This document shows positions 36,012-45,584 of a stretch of DNA of 64,000 nt, one piece after another. The translations under genes and the position numbers were made by a program. Source of the DNA: RBG-13-68-16 sp041494245. Lineage in GTDB: Bacteria; Acidobacteriota; Thermoanaerobaculia; Thermoanaerobaculales; Thermoanaerobaculaceae. Numbering within the stretch: the first letter of the stretch is position 1; the number at the start of each line of letters is the position of its first letter. The DNA is taken from assembly GCA_041494245.1 (NCBI GenBank), contig JBGQAK010000003.1:62001-126000 (forward strand), given 5' to 3'. The notes under the pieces are model-generated. The model was not told where the DNA came from. It did not search any database and saw only the letters and a program-made list of their open reading frames with translations.

Positions 36012-38348
36012 ATGAGACCTCGCCATTCGTTCTATGCCGTCTCGGCTATTGCCTTTTTTGGGCTCGCGGCCAGCCAAGCGTACACACAGGCTCCTGTCGC
36101 GCGCGCAACGCCTCTCTCCGTGGAGGAGATTCTCGAGGCGCCCACCGTCGCCGCCTACTCGCCCCCGGCGTTCTCGCCGGACAATCGCCTCCTTGCGTAC
36201 GTCGTCACGGACAACGCCAGGCGGCGTGAGGCGATCAACGACGAGGAGCTTGTCCGAACCGGTGTCGCGTGGCCCGGCATCGCGTCCGACATCTGGATTA
36301 GCGATCTCGAAACCAGCGCCCGTCGCAACCTCACCAGCGGCACTGGGGACAACTGGGCACCCAGCTGGTCCCCGGATGGCAAGCGACTCGCGTTCCTGTC
36401 AGACAGGGGCAGCGGAGCGGCGATCGGACTGGCACGGCTATGGGTTTGGGAGCGCTCCTCAGACACCCTGCGCCAAACCGGAGATGCCGACGTCCGGGAG
36501 GGTTACGCCGGATTGCACTGGGCCGCGGACGGGCGCTCGGTTCTGGTGTCGCTGTTCCCCGGAGACCTGGGGCGAGAGGGGTATGCCGCACTCGTCAAAG
36601 GAAAGGCACCGGCCTCGGACTCGAAGAGTGGCGTCACCGCGAAGGTTTTCGAGTTCGACCCATCGGCACCGGGATCGGTGCCGAGTACCGACCAGGTGAA
36701 TCTGGATGTCTGGCGCAGGGATCTCGGATTGATCGACGTCGAAACCGGGAGCCAACGACGACTGACGCAAGGTCTTCGCATCGGAAGCTACGTCCTCTGT
36801 GCCGACCGCACGATGATCGCCTACAGCGTAATGACACGCGCAGAGAAGCCGGGGACCGGCCAGTACCTCTTCCAGATTGTCTCCCAGGATCTCGGGACGG
36901 GCATATCTCGCGTCGTTGCGTCGGACGTGCGCTTCGACCTCTTTGGCGCCTCCTTCAGTTGGTCGCCATCGGGCGACATGATCGCCTACCGCACGGCGGG
37001 GCCGCTCGCTGCGGACGAGGTCTACGTCGTCTCCCGCGCGGGCGGTACACCCCGGCACGTCGCGCAGAATCCGCCGGCCGATCCGTTGGGTCTCGAGCAG
37101 GTTGATCAACCGGTATGGGATCCTGCCGGCCGGAATCTGTTCTTCACTCGCAAGGGCGTCGTGTGGCGTGCCGCCGCGGGCGGCTCGGGGGCGGCTGCGT
37201 TCGCTTCGCTCGCCGACCACGAGCTCGCAATCATCGCCCCGCGCCAGCAAGCACTGTTCTCTCCGGATCGGGGGCGCTTTGGCGTCGTGATGACGTCGAG
37301 CCCGCGGAGCAAGCGTGTCGGCTTCGCGACCGTCGATCTGCAGACGGGGGCCGTTTCCCTGCTTTTCGACGAGGACAAGCGCTACGGAGGATACGGAACG
37401 GAACCGGCTATCTCGCCCGATGGCACGAGGGTTGCTTATGTCGCTGAGGATGCTTTCAACCCGGCGGACCTGTTCGTGCTCAGCGGTAATCTGAAGCAGC
37501 CCCGGAAGGCGAGCCAGGTTGCACCCGCCCTCACGGGCCGAGTCTTGGGCAAAGCCGAGGTGATCGAGTGGCACAGCCTCGACGGTGAAACCATGCGAGG
37601 TGCGCTCGTCTATCCGGCCGGATACGAACATGGGAAGTCCTATCCGCTCATCGTGAAGGTCTACGGCGGGAGCTCGATCTCCAACGACCTCAACAGATTC
37701 GGGTACGCCGTCGCGGCGGTCGAAAACCTCCAGCTCTACGCAACCCGCGGATACGCGCTTCTGCTCGCCGACTCGAAGCTCAACCTCGGCACCCCCATGG
37801 TGGACCTGATGAAGAGCGTGATGCCGGGTATCGACAAGGCCGTTGAGCTCGGCGTGGCCGACCCGAAACGCATTGGGGTGACCGGCCACAGCTACGGCGG
37901 TTACAGTACGCTTTCCCTGATAGTCCAGTCTCCGCGCTTCAAGGCGGCGGTGATGCGCGCTGGACTGGGCGATCTGATCGGCGGGTACGGCCAGCTCTCG
38001 CCCGACGGCACGAACTACGGCCTTGCCTGGTCGGAGAGCGGCCAGGGCCGGATGGGGGGAAGCCCATGGGAGTTCCGCGAGCGGTATTTGGAGAACTCTC
38101 CGATCTTCTACCTCGACCGCGTTCAGACCCCGCTGCTGATCATCCACGGAGGCAAAGACCGCGCGGTGCCTTCGTACCTAGCCGATGAGGTGTTCACAGG
38201 GCTGCGCCGTCTTGGCAAGACCGTCACCTACGTGAGGTACGAGGGCGAAGATCACTGGGAGGGTACCTGGAATCGCCCCAACCAGGTCGACGCCGTCAAG
38301 AGGGCACTCGCCTGGTTTGAACGCCATCTGAAGGGAGGAGCGTCATGA
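36012..38348 (+). CDS. secreted S9 prolyl-oligopeptidase-family peptidase 2
   Basis: A 778-residue exported peptidase with a signal peptide (AIAFFGLAASQAYTQA). Start ATG 36012 with GGGAGG upstream. The propeller (FSPDNRLLAYVVTD, WSPDGKRLAFLSDRGS) is followed by the hydrolase with Ser627 (TGHSYGGYSTLSL), the acid in IHGGKDRAV and the histidine in GEDHWEGTW. It is closest in layout to peptidase 4 further on. Its stop overlaps the start of the next gene (ATGA), indicating co-translation. Confidence 0.9.
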   Translation: MRPRHSFYAVSAIAFFGLAASQAYTQAPVARATPLSVEEILEAPTVAAYSPPAFSPDNRLLAYVVTDNARRREAINDEELVRTGVAWPGIASDIWISDLETSARRNLTSGTGDNWAPSWSPDGKRLAFLSDRGSGAAIGLARLWVWERSSDTLRQTGDADVREGYAGLHWAADGRSVLVSLFPGDLGREGYAALVKGKAPASDSKSGVTAKVFEFDPSAPGSVPSTDQVNLDVWRRDLGLIDVETGSQRRLTQGLRIGSYVLCADRTMIAYSVMTRAEKPGTGQYLFQIVSQDLGTGISRVVASDVRFDLFGASFSWSPSGDMIAYRTAGPLAADEVYVVSRAGGTPRHVAQNPPADPLGLEQVDQPVWDPAGRNLFFTRKGVVWRAAAGGSGAAAFASLADHELAIIAPRQQALFSPDRGRFGVVMTSSPRSKRVGFATVDLQTGAVSLLFDEDKRYGGYGTEPAISPDGTRVAYVAEDAFNPADLFVLSGNLKQPRKASQVAPALTGRVLGKAEVIEWHSLDGETMRGALVYPAGYEHGKSYPLIVKVYGGSSISNDLNRFGYAVAAVENLQLYATRGYALLLADSKLNLGTPMVDLMKSVMPGIDKAVELGVADPKRIGVTGHSYGGYSTLSLIVQSPRFKAAVMRAGLGDLIGGYGQLSPDGTNYGLAWSESGQGRMGGSPWEFRERYLENSPIFYLDRVQTPLLIIHGGKDRAVPSYLADEVFTGLRRLGKTVTYVRYEGEDHWEGTWNRPNQVDAVKRALAWFERHLKGGAS

Positions 38349-40735
38349 GCATCTGGAATAGGACATTGGGTTGGACGTACGTCGCTTGCGCGGCGGTCGG
38401 CGCCGCGCTCGTCGCACCGGCATCGCAGGCAGAGCGCACGCTGCGCCCCCTGGATATCAAGGACGCCGTGTGGGCACTGGACTTCCAGGTCCAGGGAGTG
38501 CATGCGACCTTCTCCCCCGACGGCGAATTGGTTGCCTCCGTGGTGTGCGATCCGCAGAAGCGGATCGCCGACGAGAAGGAGGGCTCCGGACGCAAGACTC
38601 ATCAGGGAACGTACCTGCGCGAAGGGTGCAACATCTGGTTCACGCCGACGGGGGGAGGCGGGTCGCGCAACCTCACCGCTACCGGCGGCAACAACTGGGC
38701 GCCGTCGTGGTCGCCGGACGGTAAGCTGCTGGCATTCTGCTCCGACCGCGACGGGGCCTCGCGCGTTTGGCTGTGGAATCGCGGCGACGGCACGGTACGG
38801 CGCGCCAGCGAGACGATCACCCGGGCCTGGATGGGGTTCATGACGCCGGTGTGGACTCCCGATGGCCGGGCACTGGTCGTACAGGCCTCACCGGAAGGGG
38901 TAAGCGAGGAGGAGCTCGAGCCGGCCATGGGCAGGGGCGGACCGGAGGTCAAGGACAAGGAGCCGGGGTCCACCGTAGTCATCTTTCGCTCGCCTCCGGA
39001 GCCCCCGAAGCCGGAGAGCCGGGAGGCAGCGCAGGCCGGATTCGCGCAGCAGCTCCTCTGCGACATCGCCGTGATCGAGGTGGCTTCCGGAGAGAAACGG
39101 ATCCTGGCGCGCCACGTGCACCCGGGAGCCATGCGACTCTCGCCGGACGGCCGCCAGCTCGCTTACATGGACGCCCGGGCAATGGGGCCCGCGAACTTCG
39201 CTGGCCCCAGCCACACTATCGTCGCGCTCGACCTTGCGACGGGCGCCTCCCGCGACCTTGTTGCTGGCGTCCTCCAGGTGTTCTCCGGCGCTATGAGCTG
39301 GTCGCCGGACGGAAGGTGGCTGGCGTACAGCGCGGCGGTCCCACGGGAGGCCCCCGCCGGGCGCATTACGGACGTGATGGGGGCGATGGGGGGCGAGGGC
39401 GGGCTGTTCGTGGTGTCGGTCGCGGGTGGGAAGCCGCGTGCGTTCTCAGGCAAGACCGAGGGTTCGATAAGCACCGACTTTGTGCCACCACGCTGGGACG
39501 CGGAGAACGCCCACCTCTATGTCCTCGGCAAGGATCGCGTGTGGAAGGGTACGCTGGGGACCGGGACGATCGAGCCCCTCACTGCCGACGTGCCTTACGA
39601 GGTCCGCGAAATAATCGCCTCGCCGTCCCAGAACACGTATTGGACCGATCCCGGCGGGCGTTTCCTCTACGTCTGTACCCGCGACCGGACATCCCGCCAG
39701 GCCGGGTTCTACCGTGTCGACACCGGAAGCGGGCAAGCCGAGAAGATCCGCGAGGAGAACCGACGGATCGGCGTCTCGTTTCAGGGTCCGGTTACGTCAC
39801 CGGACGGGAGGTTTGTGGCCTTCCTCGCTGAGACCGCCGGTGAGAGCCCGGACCTCTGGGTGGCCGGCGCAGGACTGCGCGAGCAGCGCCGACTCACCAC
39901 CATCAACCCGCAACTCGACGAGTACGTGTTCGGAGAGGGACGGCTGGTCGACTTCAGGAGCGTTGACGGGGAGCTGCTACGCGCGGCGCTGGTCCTCCCG
40001 GCCGGCTATGAGGAAGGGAAGCGCTACCCCACGGTGGTGTGGGTTTACGCGAGCGACTCAGGTTCCCGCGCCGTGCACAGTTTCGGCCTCGTCGGGATCT
40101 CCGCCTACAACATGCACATGCTCACCACCCGCGGGTACGCGGTGGTGTGGCCGGACATCCCGGTCCATACGGGCACCCCGGCGAGGGACCTGCTCAAGGC
40201 CGTGATGCCCGCGGTCGACCGGCTCGTCGAGCTCGGGATCACCGATCCGGACCGTCTCGCGGTGATGGGCCAGAGCAACGGCGGTTACTCGACGCTGGCG
40301 CTCATTGCCCAGACCAGCCGTTTCAAGGCGGCAGTGATGAACGCAGGGTTCGGCGACCTGGTCGGGTTCTACGGCTCGATGAGCTACGCCGGCACCGGCG
40401 GCTGGATCCCTTGGCTGGAGCGCGCCGGCGGCGGCATGGGGGCGCCGCCGTGGGAGGTTCCGTTGCGCTACGTGGAGAACTCTCCCGTGTTCTACCTCGA
40501 CCGGATCACGACACCTCTGATTGTCCAGGCCGGCGCCGAGGACGAGGGAATCGTCCGTTTCTCCGACCAGGTGTGGGTCGGGCTCCAGCGCCTGGGCAAG
40601 GAGGCCACCTACCTGCGGTATGGCGGGGAAGAGCACGTCCTGACCAAGGCGGCGAACCTGATCGACTACTGGAAGCGGGTGCTCGCGTTCTTCGACGAGA
40701 AGGTCAAGAACGCGAAACCGGCGGGAGGATCGTGA
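38345..40735 (+). CDS. secreted S9 prolyl-oligopeptidase-family peptidase 3
   Basis: A 796-residue exported peptidase, coupled to the previous gene by an ATGA overlap. Signal peptide to about residue 29 (GAALVAPASQAE). Propeller repeats such as FSPDGELVASVVCD, WSPDGKLLAFCSDRDG and LSPDGRQLAYMDARAM. Catalytic serine 644 sits in MGQSNGGYSTLAL, with asparagine where its relatives have tyrosine or phenylalanine after the serine. The acid is in QAGAEDEGIV (one residue longer than in its paralogues) and the histidine in GGEEHVL. The nucleophile-elbow change may alter specificity. A 240-bp gap follows. Confidence 0.88.
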   Translation: MSIWNRTLGWTYVACAAVGAALVAPASQAERTLRPLDIKDAVWALDFQVQGVHATFSPDGELVASVVCDPQKRIADEKEGSGRKTHQGTYLREGCNIWFTPTGGGGSRNLTATGGNNWAPSWSPDGKLLAFCSDRDGASRVWLWNRGDGTVRRASETITRAWMGFMTPVWTPDGRALVVQASPEGVSEEELEPAMGRGGPEVKDKEPGSTVVIFRSPPEPPKPESREAAQAGFAQQLLCDIAVIEVASGEKRILARHVHPGAMRLSPDGRQLAYMDARAMGPANFAGPSHTIVALDLATGASRDLVAGVLQVFSGAMSWSPDGRWLAYSAAVPREAPAGRITDVMGAMGGEGGLFVVSVAGGKPRAFSGKTEGSISTDFVPPRWDAENAHLYVLGKDRVWKGTLGTGTIEPLTADVPYEVREIIASPSQNTYWTDPGGRFLYVCTRDRTSRQAGFYRVDTGSGQAEKIREENRRIGVSFQGPVTSPDGRFVAFLAETAGESPDLWVAGAGLREQRRLTTINPQLDEYVFGEGRLVDFRSVDGELLRAALVLPAGYEEGKRYPTVVWVYASDSGSRAVHSFGLVGISAYNMHMLTTRGYAVVWPDIPVHTGTPARDLLKAVMPAVDRLVELGITDPDRLAVMGQSNGGYSTLALIAQTSRFKAAVMNAGFGDLVGFYGSMSYAGTGGWIPWLERAGGGMGAPPWEVPLRYVENSPVFYLDRITTPLIVQAGAEDEGIVRFSDQVWVGLQRLGKEATYLRYGGEEHVLTKAANLIDYWKRVLAFFDEKVKNAKPAGGS

Positions 40736-40975
40736 CGGGACCCACTCCGTTTCGATGGCGCGCCGCCGCAGCCCGTGAACGCCTCGCGGGGCGGCCCCCT
40801 CGTCCTCGCCACCCTTGCCGGTGTTGTGTGGGGAGGGAAGTGGCCACTGCCAAGAGACGCATCAGGGTCGCTTTCACCGGCCGGTGGGTCCACCGGAGAA
40901 CCGAGAGTCGTCCCAGCGCAGCCCCAGGTGAGTTTCCGGAGAGGGATCGGAAGAAGAACCACAAAGGGAGGAGTC

Positions 40976-43348
40976 ATGTACCAGAAAGCCGTCGCAACGT
41001 GCAGCTTGTTCTTCTTGCTTTCGCTGTCAGTGGTGTGCCACCCCGCATTTGCCGGTATTGCGCAGGGGCCTCTGAAGATCGAGGATGCCCTCGGCGCGCT
41101 GGCGCTCGCGAATCGCATGCCCATCGCGATGTCTCCCGATGGTGAGTTGGTAGCCTACACCCTCAAGGACGACCGCAAACTGGAAAGTACCCAGGATGAA
41201 CGCTATTCGTCCTACACACGCACGGGTGCTTTCACGGAAGGGTTGGGATGCGACGTCTGGATGACAAACACGAGGTCAGGCCAGTCTCGAAACCTGACCG
41301 AGGGAAAAGGCACGAGCTCGAGTCCGGTTTGGTCGCCGGACGGAAAGTACCTCGCGTTCTATTCCGATCGCAGCGGCACATTTCACGTCTGGCTGTGGGA
41401 GAGAGCGAGTGGGAAGATCCGTCAACTCTCAGACGCGATTGCGCGCCCGTTCTTCAACTTTCAGGTGGTCCGCTGGACTCCCGACAGCCGGTTCGTTCTT
41501 GCCAAGGTACTGCCCGAGGGCATGACCGTGGAGCAAGCGGCAGACCTGCTTAGCCCTCCCTCCCAGGCCGCGTCGAAGGCAGGCAAACCCACAGGGGTGA
41601 CGGTCACGGTATTCAGCTCGCCAGCGGCGGACGAGAAAAGCCCCTCCCGCGCGCCGTCAGAAAAACCGGTAGCGGACGAATCATGGATGAACCGCTATGC
41701 CGGCGATCTCGCCCTGATCGAGGTCACCACAGGAACCGTCAGGCACGTGGCGACCGGCATCAAACCCCTCGGGTATTGGGTTTCCCCGGACGGCACCCAC
41801 CTCGCCTACCTGAACTGGAAGGGAATAGAAGAAAACACACAGCAGCCCGTGTACGAGCTTAGAGTCCTTTCGCTTGCCGATCACCAGTCGCGGGTGCTGG
41901 TTCCAAAGCTCAAGCAAGACTATGGGATCTCCGTCAGTTGGGCGCCCGACAGCGGCTCATTGGCGTACACGACTTCGGACAATGGCGATTGCTACGTTGT
42001 CTCCAGAAACGGCGGGGAGCCCAGGAACCTCACCACAGGCACGCATCCGCCCTTCAGCGACGATCACCGGGCCCCACTCTGGGACGCCAGCGGACAACTC
42101 GTCATCCTTCTCAGCAGCGAACAGTACGGGAGGGTCGGTTCCGCCAAGATCTGGGCAGCATCCCCAGCGCAGGCAACGTTCAGACAGATCGCCGACATCC
42201 CGGATCGCGTCGTTTTGGAAGTCCTCGCTTCCGTGGGTGACGGCCATTTCTGGTCGCCCGATGGCCGATCGATGATCGTGATGACGAGGCACGAACGGAC
42301 GAAGGACGTTGGGTTCTACAGGGTCGACGTGTCGAGTGGCGCCGCAACACTCCTGTTTGAGGAACCTCGATACTCAAGCGGTGATCGCATCTTCCATGCG
42401 GACGTGAGCCGCGACGGCAAGACCCTGGCGTACGTCGCGCAGGATGCGCAGCACCCGGAAGACATCTGGGTGTCGGGACCCACCCTTGTCGACCGCCGGC
42501 GCTTGACGCGTATCAACCCACAGATCGAGAGCCTGACCTTCGGCAAGAGCCGGATTATCGAGTGGAGGGGAGTCGACGGGCAGCCGCTGCGCGGAGCCCT
42601 GCTCTTGCCCGCCAACTTCGAGGAAGGAAAGCGTTATCCGCTCATCGTGGACGTGTACGGAGGGTCCTATCGTTCGGCAGGCGCGTATCGCTTCGGCTTG
42701 TCTGGCTCTGGGGTCGAAAACCTGCAGATTCTGGCAACACGGGGTTATGCCGTCCTTTTGCCGGACACGCCCCTCCGCAAAGGCACCCCAATGCAGGACC
42801 TGTTGAAGACAGTCATGCCCGGAGTGGACCGCGCCATTGATCTGGGAATCGCTGACCCCGACCGACTCGGGGTCATGGGGCACAGCTACGGCGGCTACTC
42901 CACACTCTCGCTGATCGTGCAAACGACTCGTTTCAAGGCGGCGGTCGACAGCGCCGGACCGGCCAACCTCATCAGCTTCTATGGCGTGATGCACAAGAGT
43001 GGAGCAGCCGGTGGGATTGGTTGGTCCGAGACCGGCCAGGGGGGAATGGTCGGCACACCATGGCAAGTCAGGGACAGGTACATCGAGAACTCTCCGCTGT
43101 TCTATCTGGACCGCGTGGAAACGCCGCTGCTGATCGTGCAAGGGGACCTGGATCTGATCACCTTGCAGTCGGACGAGGTTTTTGTCGCCCTCCGGCGTCT
43201 CGGGAAGGAAGTCGTGTATGCCAAGTACGCCGGTGAGGACCATTGGGAGGGTACCTGGAGCGCGGCAAACGTCGTGGACTACTGGAACCGAGTCATCGGT
43301 TGGTTCGATGCGCATTTGTCGACCGCGGGCGCGAAAAAGCAGGAATGA
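40976..43348 (+). CDS. secreted S9 prolyl-oligopeptidase-family peptidase 4
   Basis: A 790-residue exported peptidase. I chose ATG 40976 because it has AAAGGGAGGAG upstream and starts a clean signal peptide (LFFLLSLSVVCHPAFA); the open frame extends 67 codons further without a site. Propeller: MSPDGELVAYTLKD, WSPDGKYLAFYSDRSG, WTPDSRFVLAKVLPEG. Hydrolase triad: Ser637 (MGHSYGGYSTLSL), QGDLDLITL and GEDHWEGTW. The 240-bp spacer before it holds no recognisable gene and might carry an internal promoter. Confidence 0.9.
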   Translation: MYQKAVATCSLFFLLSLSVVCHPAFAGIAQGPLKIEDALGALALANRMPIAMSPDGELVAYTLKDDRKLESTQDERYSSYTRTGAFTEGLGCDVWMTNTRSGQSRNLTEGKGTSSSPVWSPDGKYLAFYSDRSGTFHVWLWERASGKIRQLSDAIARPFFNFQVVRWTPDSRFVLAKVLPEGMTVEQAADLLSPPSQAASKAGKPTGVTVTVFSSPAADEKSPSRAPSEKPVADESWMNRYAGDLALIEVTTGTVRHVATGIKPLGYWVSPDGTHLAYLNWKGIEENTQQPVYELRVLSLADHQSRVLVPKLKQDYGISVSWAPDSGSLAYTTSDNGDCYVVSRNGGEPRNLTTGTHPPFSDDHRAPLWDASGQLVILLSSEQYGRVGSAKIWAASPAQATFRQIADIPDRVVLEVLASVGDGHFWSPDGRSMIVMTRHERTKDVGFYRVDVSSGAATLLFEEPRYSSGDRIFHADVSRDGKTLAYVAQDAQHPEDIWVSGPTLVDRRRLTRINPQIESLTFGKSRIIEWRGVDGQPLRGALLLPANFEEGKRYPLIVDVYGGSYRSAGAYRFGLSGSGVENLQILATRGYAVLLPDTPLRKGTPMQDLLKTVMPGVDRAIDLGIADPDRLGVMGHSYGGYSTLSLIVQTTRFKAAVDSAGPANLISFYGVMHKSGAAGGIGWSETGQGGMVGTPWQVRDRYIENSPLFYLDRVETPLLIVQGDLDLITLQSDEVFVALRRLGKEVVYAKYAGEDHWEGTWSAANVVDYWNRVIGWFDAHLSTAGAKKQE

Positions 43349-43439
43349 GGGTGCCCGCGATCACCTGTCGTGACGCGGGCATAAAGGTCGAGACGTGCAA
43401 CGTCGTCAGTGCGGAATTCCGCACACGGAGGGTCTGGCC

Positions 43440-45491
43440 ATGAACGTTCGGTGTTCTTGTTTTGCAATCGTTGTCGTCGCGTGTTCAATTGCTGTCTGCG
43501 TTTGCGCTCCCGCAAGCGCGCGGCCCGTGACCTCGATGGACCTCCTCACGCTGCGCGACGTGAGCGGCGTCAGCGTTTCGCCAGACGGGCGATTCGTGGT
43601 GTACCAGGTCCGCCGGGCCGATCCAGGGACCAACGCGTATTCGAACCAGTGGTTTCTCATCGAGGTCGCGACGAGACATGAGAGCATCATCGTGGACAGT
43701 GGTGGTGAACCTATTTGGGACGACTCCGGTGACTGGAAGACATACCCTCCGGTGTGGTCCGGCAAGAGCGACGCCTTTTGCTATGTCCGAAAAGACAGGG
43801 GACGCGTTGCCGTCCACCGGATGAGCCTGGAGGGACAAGGCACGCCAATCGTGGTAGGGAGTGGCGATCTTGTTGATTTTCGCCCGAACGGTATCGGCGT
43901 TGCCTATGTCGCCGTCGAGCAGGCAACTGCCGAAACGGAGCGAACGGCGCAGGAGGAGCTTCGCAACGGATACTTATTTGCGCTTGGCTACCCTTCCTGG
44001 ACCCAGGAGAAGATAAACCAGTTTGCACCGTGGCTGGGTCGACCGGATTTCAGCGCCAAGAAGGTCAGGACCGGGTACGACGTGGACGTCCGGACCGGTG
44101 CTGCGCGGCAGCAGCCGAAAGCACCCAGCTCCACCTACGTCCCCGATGCCCTGACGCGTGGTATCCCGGATTTCCGCTTCGCGATGTACGCCACGCTGTC
44201 TCCCGACGGCGCGCGCGAGGCCTTCTGCGCCACCACAAAGGCAAAAGGAAAACCCAGTGAGCAGCATGCCATCTATTCGGTGCCACCCGAGGGAGGGAAG
44301 GTCACTCGTCTTTCACCGCTGACGGAGGAACCGATCAGGCAGCTCGACTGGTCGGCCGACGGCCGTCGCATGTACTTCCTGCGAGCGACGGGCTACATCG
44401 ATCAAAACGTCTTCGTCGCCGACCCGTCCACGAGTCAGTCGACGCAGTTGACAAAGATCTCCGCATACATCGACACGTGCTCATTTTCCAGGACCGCCGT
44501 GGTCGCCGCTTGCACCGTCGAATCGACGCAACGACCGCAGGATGTCGCGCTCGTTCACCTCGACACGGGCACAATCGATGTACTCACCGATCTCAACCCC
44601 GAGTTCAACCGGTTGGACAAGACGCCCACCGAGAAGCTGGTCTGGACCAACAAGCACGGCGATGTCATGTACGGAGTTCTGACATACCCCCTAGGCTACC
44701 GTTCTGGCATACGGTATCCATTGGCTATCACCACGTACCGTGCGCATGGCTTCCTTCGCGGCGCCGTAGGCGACGAGTATCCGGTGGACGTGTTCGCGGC
44801 GAATGGATTCATGGTCCTCGCGCTCGACATCTACAACACCTCCTACGTTCCGGTTGCACTCGACCAGGTGCAACCGTTCGAGGTCACCATACTTGATTGG
44901 CAGTCGCCTCTCGATGGTATCGAGCAGATCGTCGGCGAGCTCGCTGGACGGGGCCTCATTGACAAGGAGCGGATCGGGATCAGCGGGTTGAGTCACGGTT
45001 CCGAGATCACGAACTACGCAATCAGTCACTCGAGCAGCTTTGCCGCAGCCATCGCCGACGGCGGCTCTGCTCGCGATCCGCTCTTCTACTACCTCAAGAG
45101 CGAGAGCTGGAACACCATGTTCAAGGCGTGGGGCCTCGAAGGGCCGCCGTACGAAGCCAATCTGCCCAAGTGGCAGCAAATGTCGCCGGCGCTCAACGCG
45201 GCGCGGATCACTGCGCCCCTGCTGATGAACGCTCCGGATTCGGAGTACGTCATCGCGCTGCAGCAGTACTGGGAGATGCGCGACCATCACCGTCCCGTCG
45301 AAATGTGGATCTACGCGGACGAAGGCCACATCAAGCACCAGCCCGTGCACCGCCTTGGTGTCTACGACCGCAACGTCGATTGGTTCAACTATTGGCTGCG
45401 AGGTGTGCGGGATCCGGACCCCGGCAAGGCCCTGCAGTACAAGCGTTGGGATGTGCTGCGCGCCGAACGCGAAGCGTCCCGCAACCAATGA
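43440..45491 (+). CDS. secreted S9 peptidase 5, Atxe2 (lasso-peptide isopeptidase)-like subtype
   Basis: A 683-residue exported peptidase of a different S9 subtype from the four before it. ATG 43440, GGAGG upstream, signal peptide to about residue 28 (CVCAPASARP). The N-terminus of the mature protein (TSMDLLTLRDVSGVSVSPDG, then VYQVRRADPGTNAY) recalls proteins described as Atxe2-type isopeptidases, which open lasso peptides, but I judge this by eye only. Triad complete: Ser518 (GLSHGSEITN), Asp600 (NAPDSEY), His630 (ADEGHIKHQP). No lasso-peptide precursor or B/C synthetase is present in the window, so ordinary peptidase activity is equally possible. Confidence 0.85.
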   Translation: MNVRCSCFAIVVVACSIAVCVCAPASARPVTSMDLLTLRDVSGVSVSPDGRFVVYQVRRADPGTNAYSNQWFLIEVATRHESIIVDSGGEPIWDDSGDWKTYPPVWSGKSDAFCYVRKDRGRVAVHRMSLEGQGTPIVVGSGDLVDFRPNGIGVAYVAVEQATAETERTAQEELRNGYLFALGYPSWTQEKINQFAPWLGRPDFSAKKVRTGYDVDVRTGAARQQPKAPSSTYVPDALTRGIPDFRFAMYATLSPDGAREAFCATTKAKGKPSEQHAIYSVPPEGGKVTRLSPLTEEPIRQLDWSADGRRMYFLRATGYIDQNVFVADPSTSQSTQLTKISAYIDTCSFSRTAVVAACTVESTQRPQDVALVHLDTGTIDVLTDLNPEFNRLDKTPTEKLVWTNKHGDVMYGVLTYPLGYRSGIRYPLAITTYRAHGFLRGAVGDEYPVDVFAANGFMVLALDIYNTSYVPVALDQVQPFEVTILDWQSPLDGIEQIVGELAGRGLIDKERIGISGLSHGSEITNYAISHSSSFAAAIADGGSARDPLFYYLKSESWNTMFKAWGLEGPPYEANLPKWQQMSPALNAARITAPLLMNAPDSEYVIALQQYWEMRDHHRPVEMWIYADEGHIKHQPVHRLGVYDRNVDWFNYWLRGVRDPDPGKALQYKRWDVLRAEREASRNQ

Positions 45492-45584
45492 ATGATGCAG
45501 ATGCGGAGGCACGTCCCCTGAAGCACGCAAACATTGGCAAGGTTCCTTCAATCAATGGCGGCAACCAAACCTAGGGAGGTAGGT

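Noticed and set aside
36459..38147. A 562-codon open frame on the minus strand
   Set aside because: Antisense to S9 peptidase 2, which is complete with its catalytic triad.
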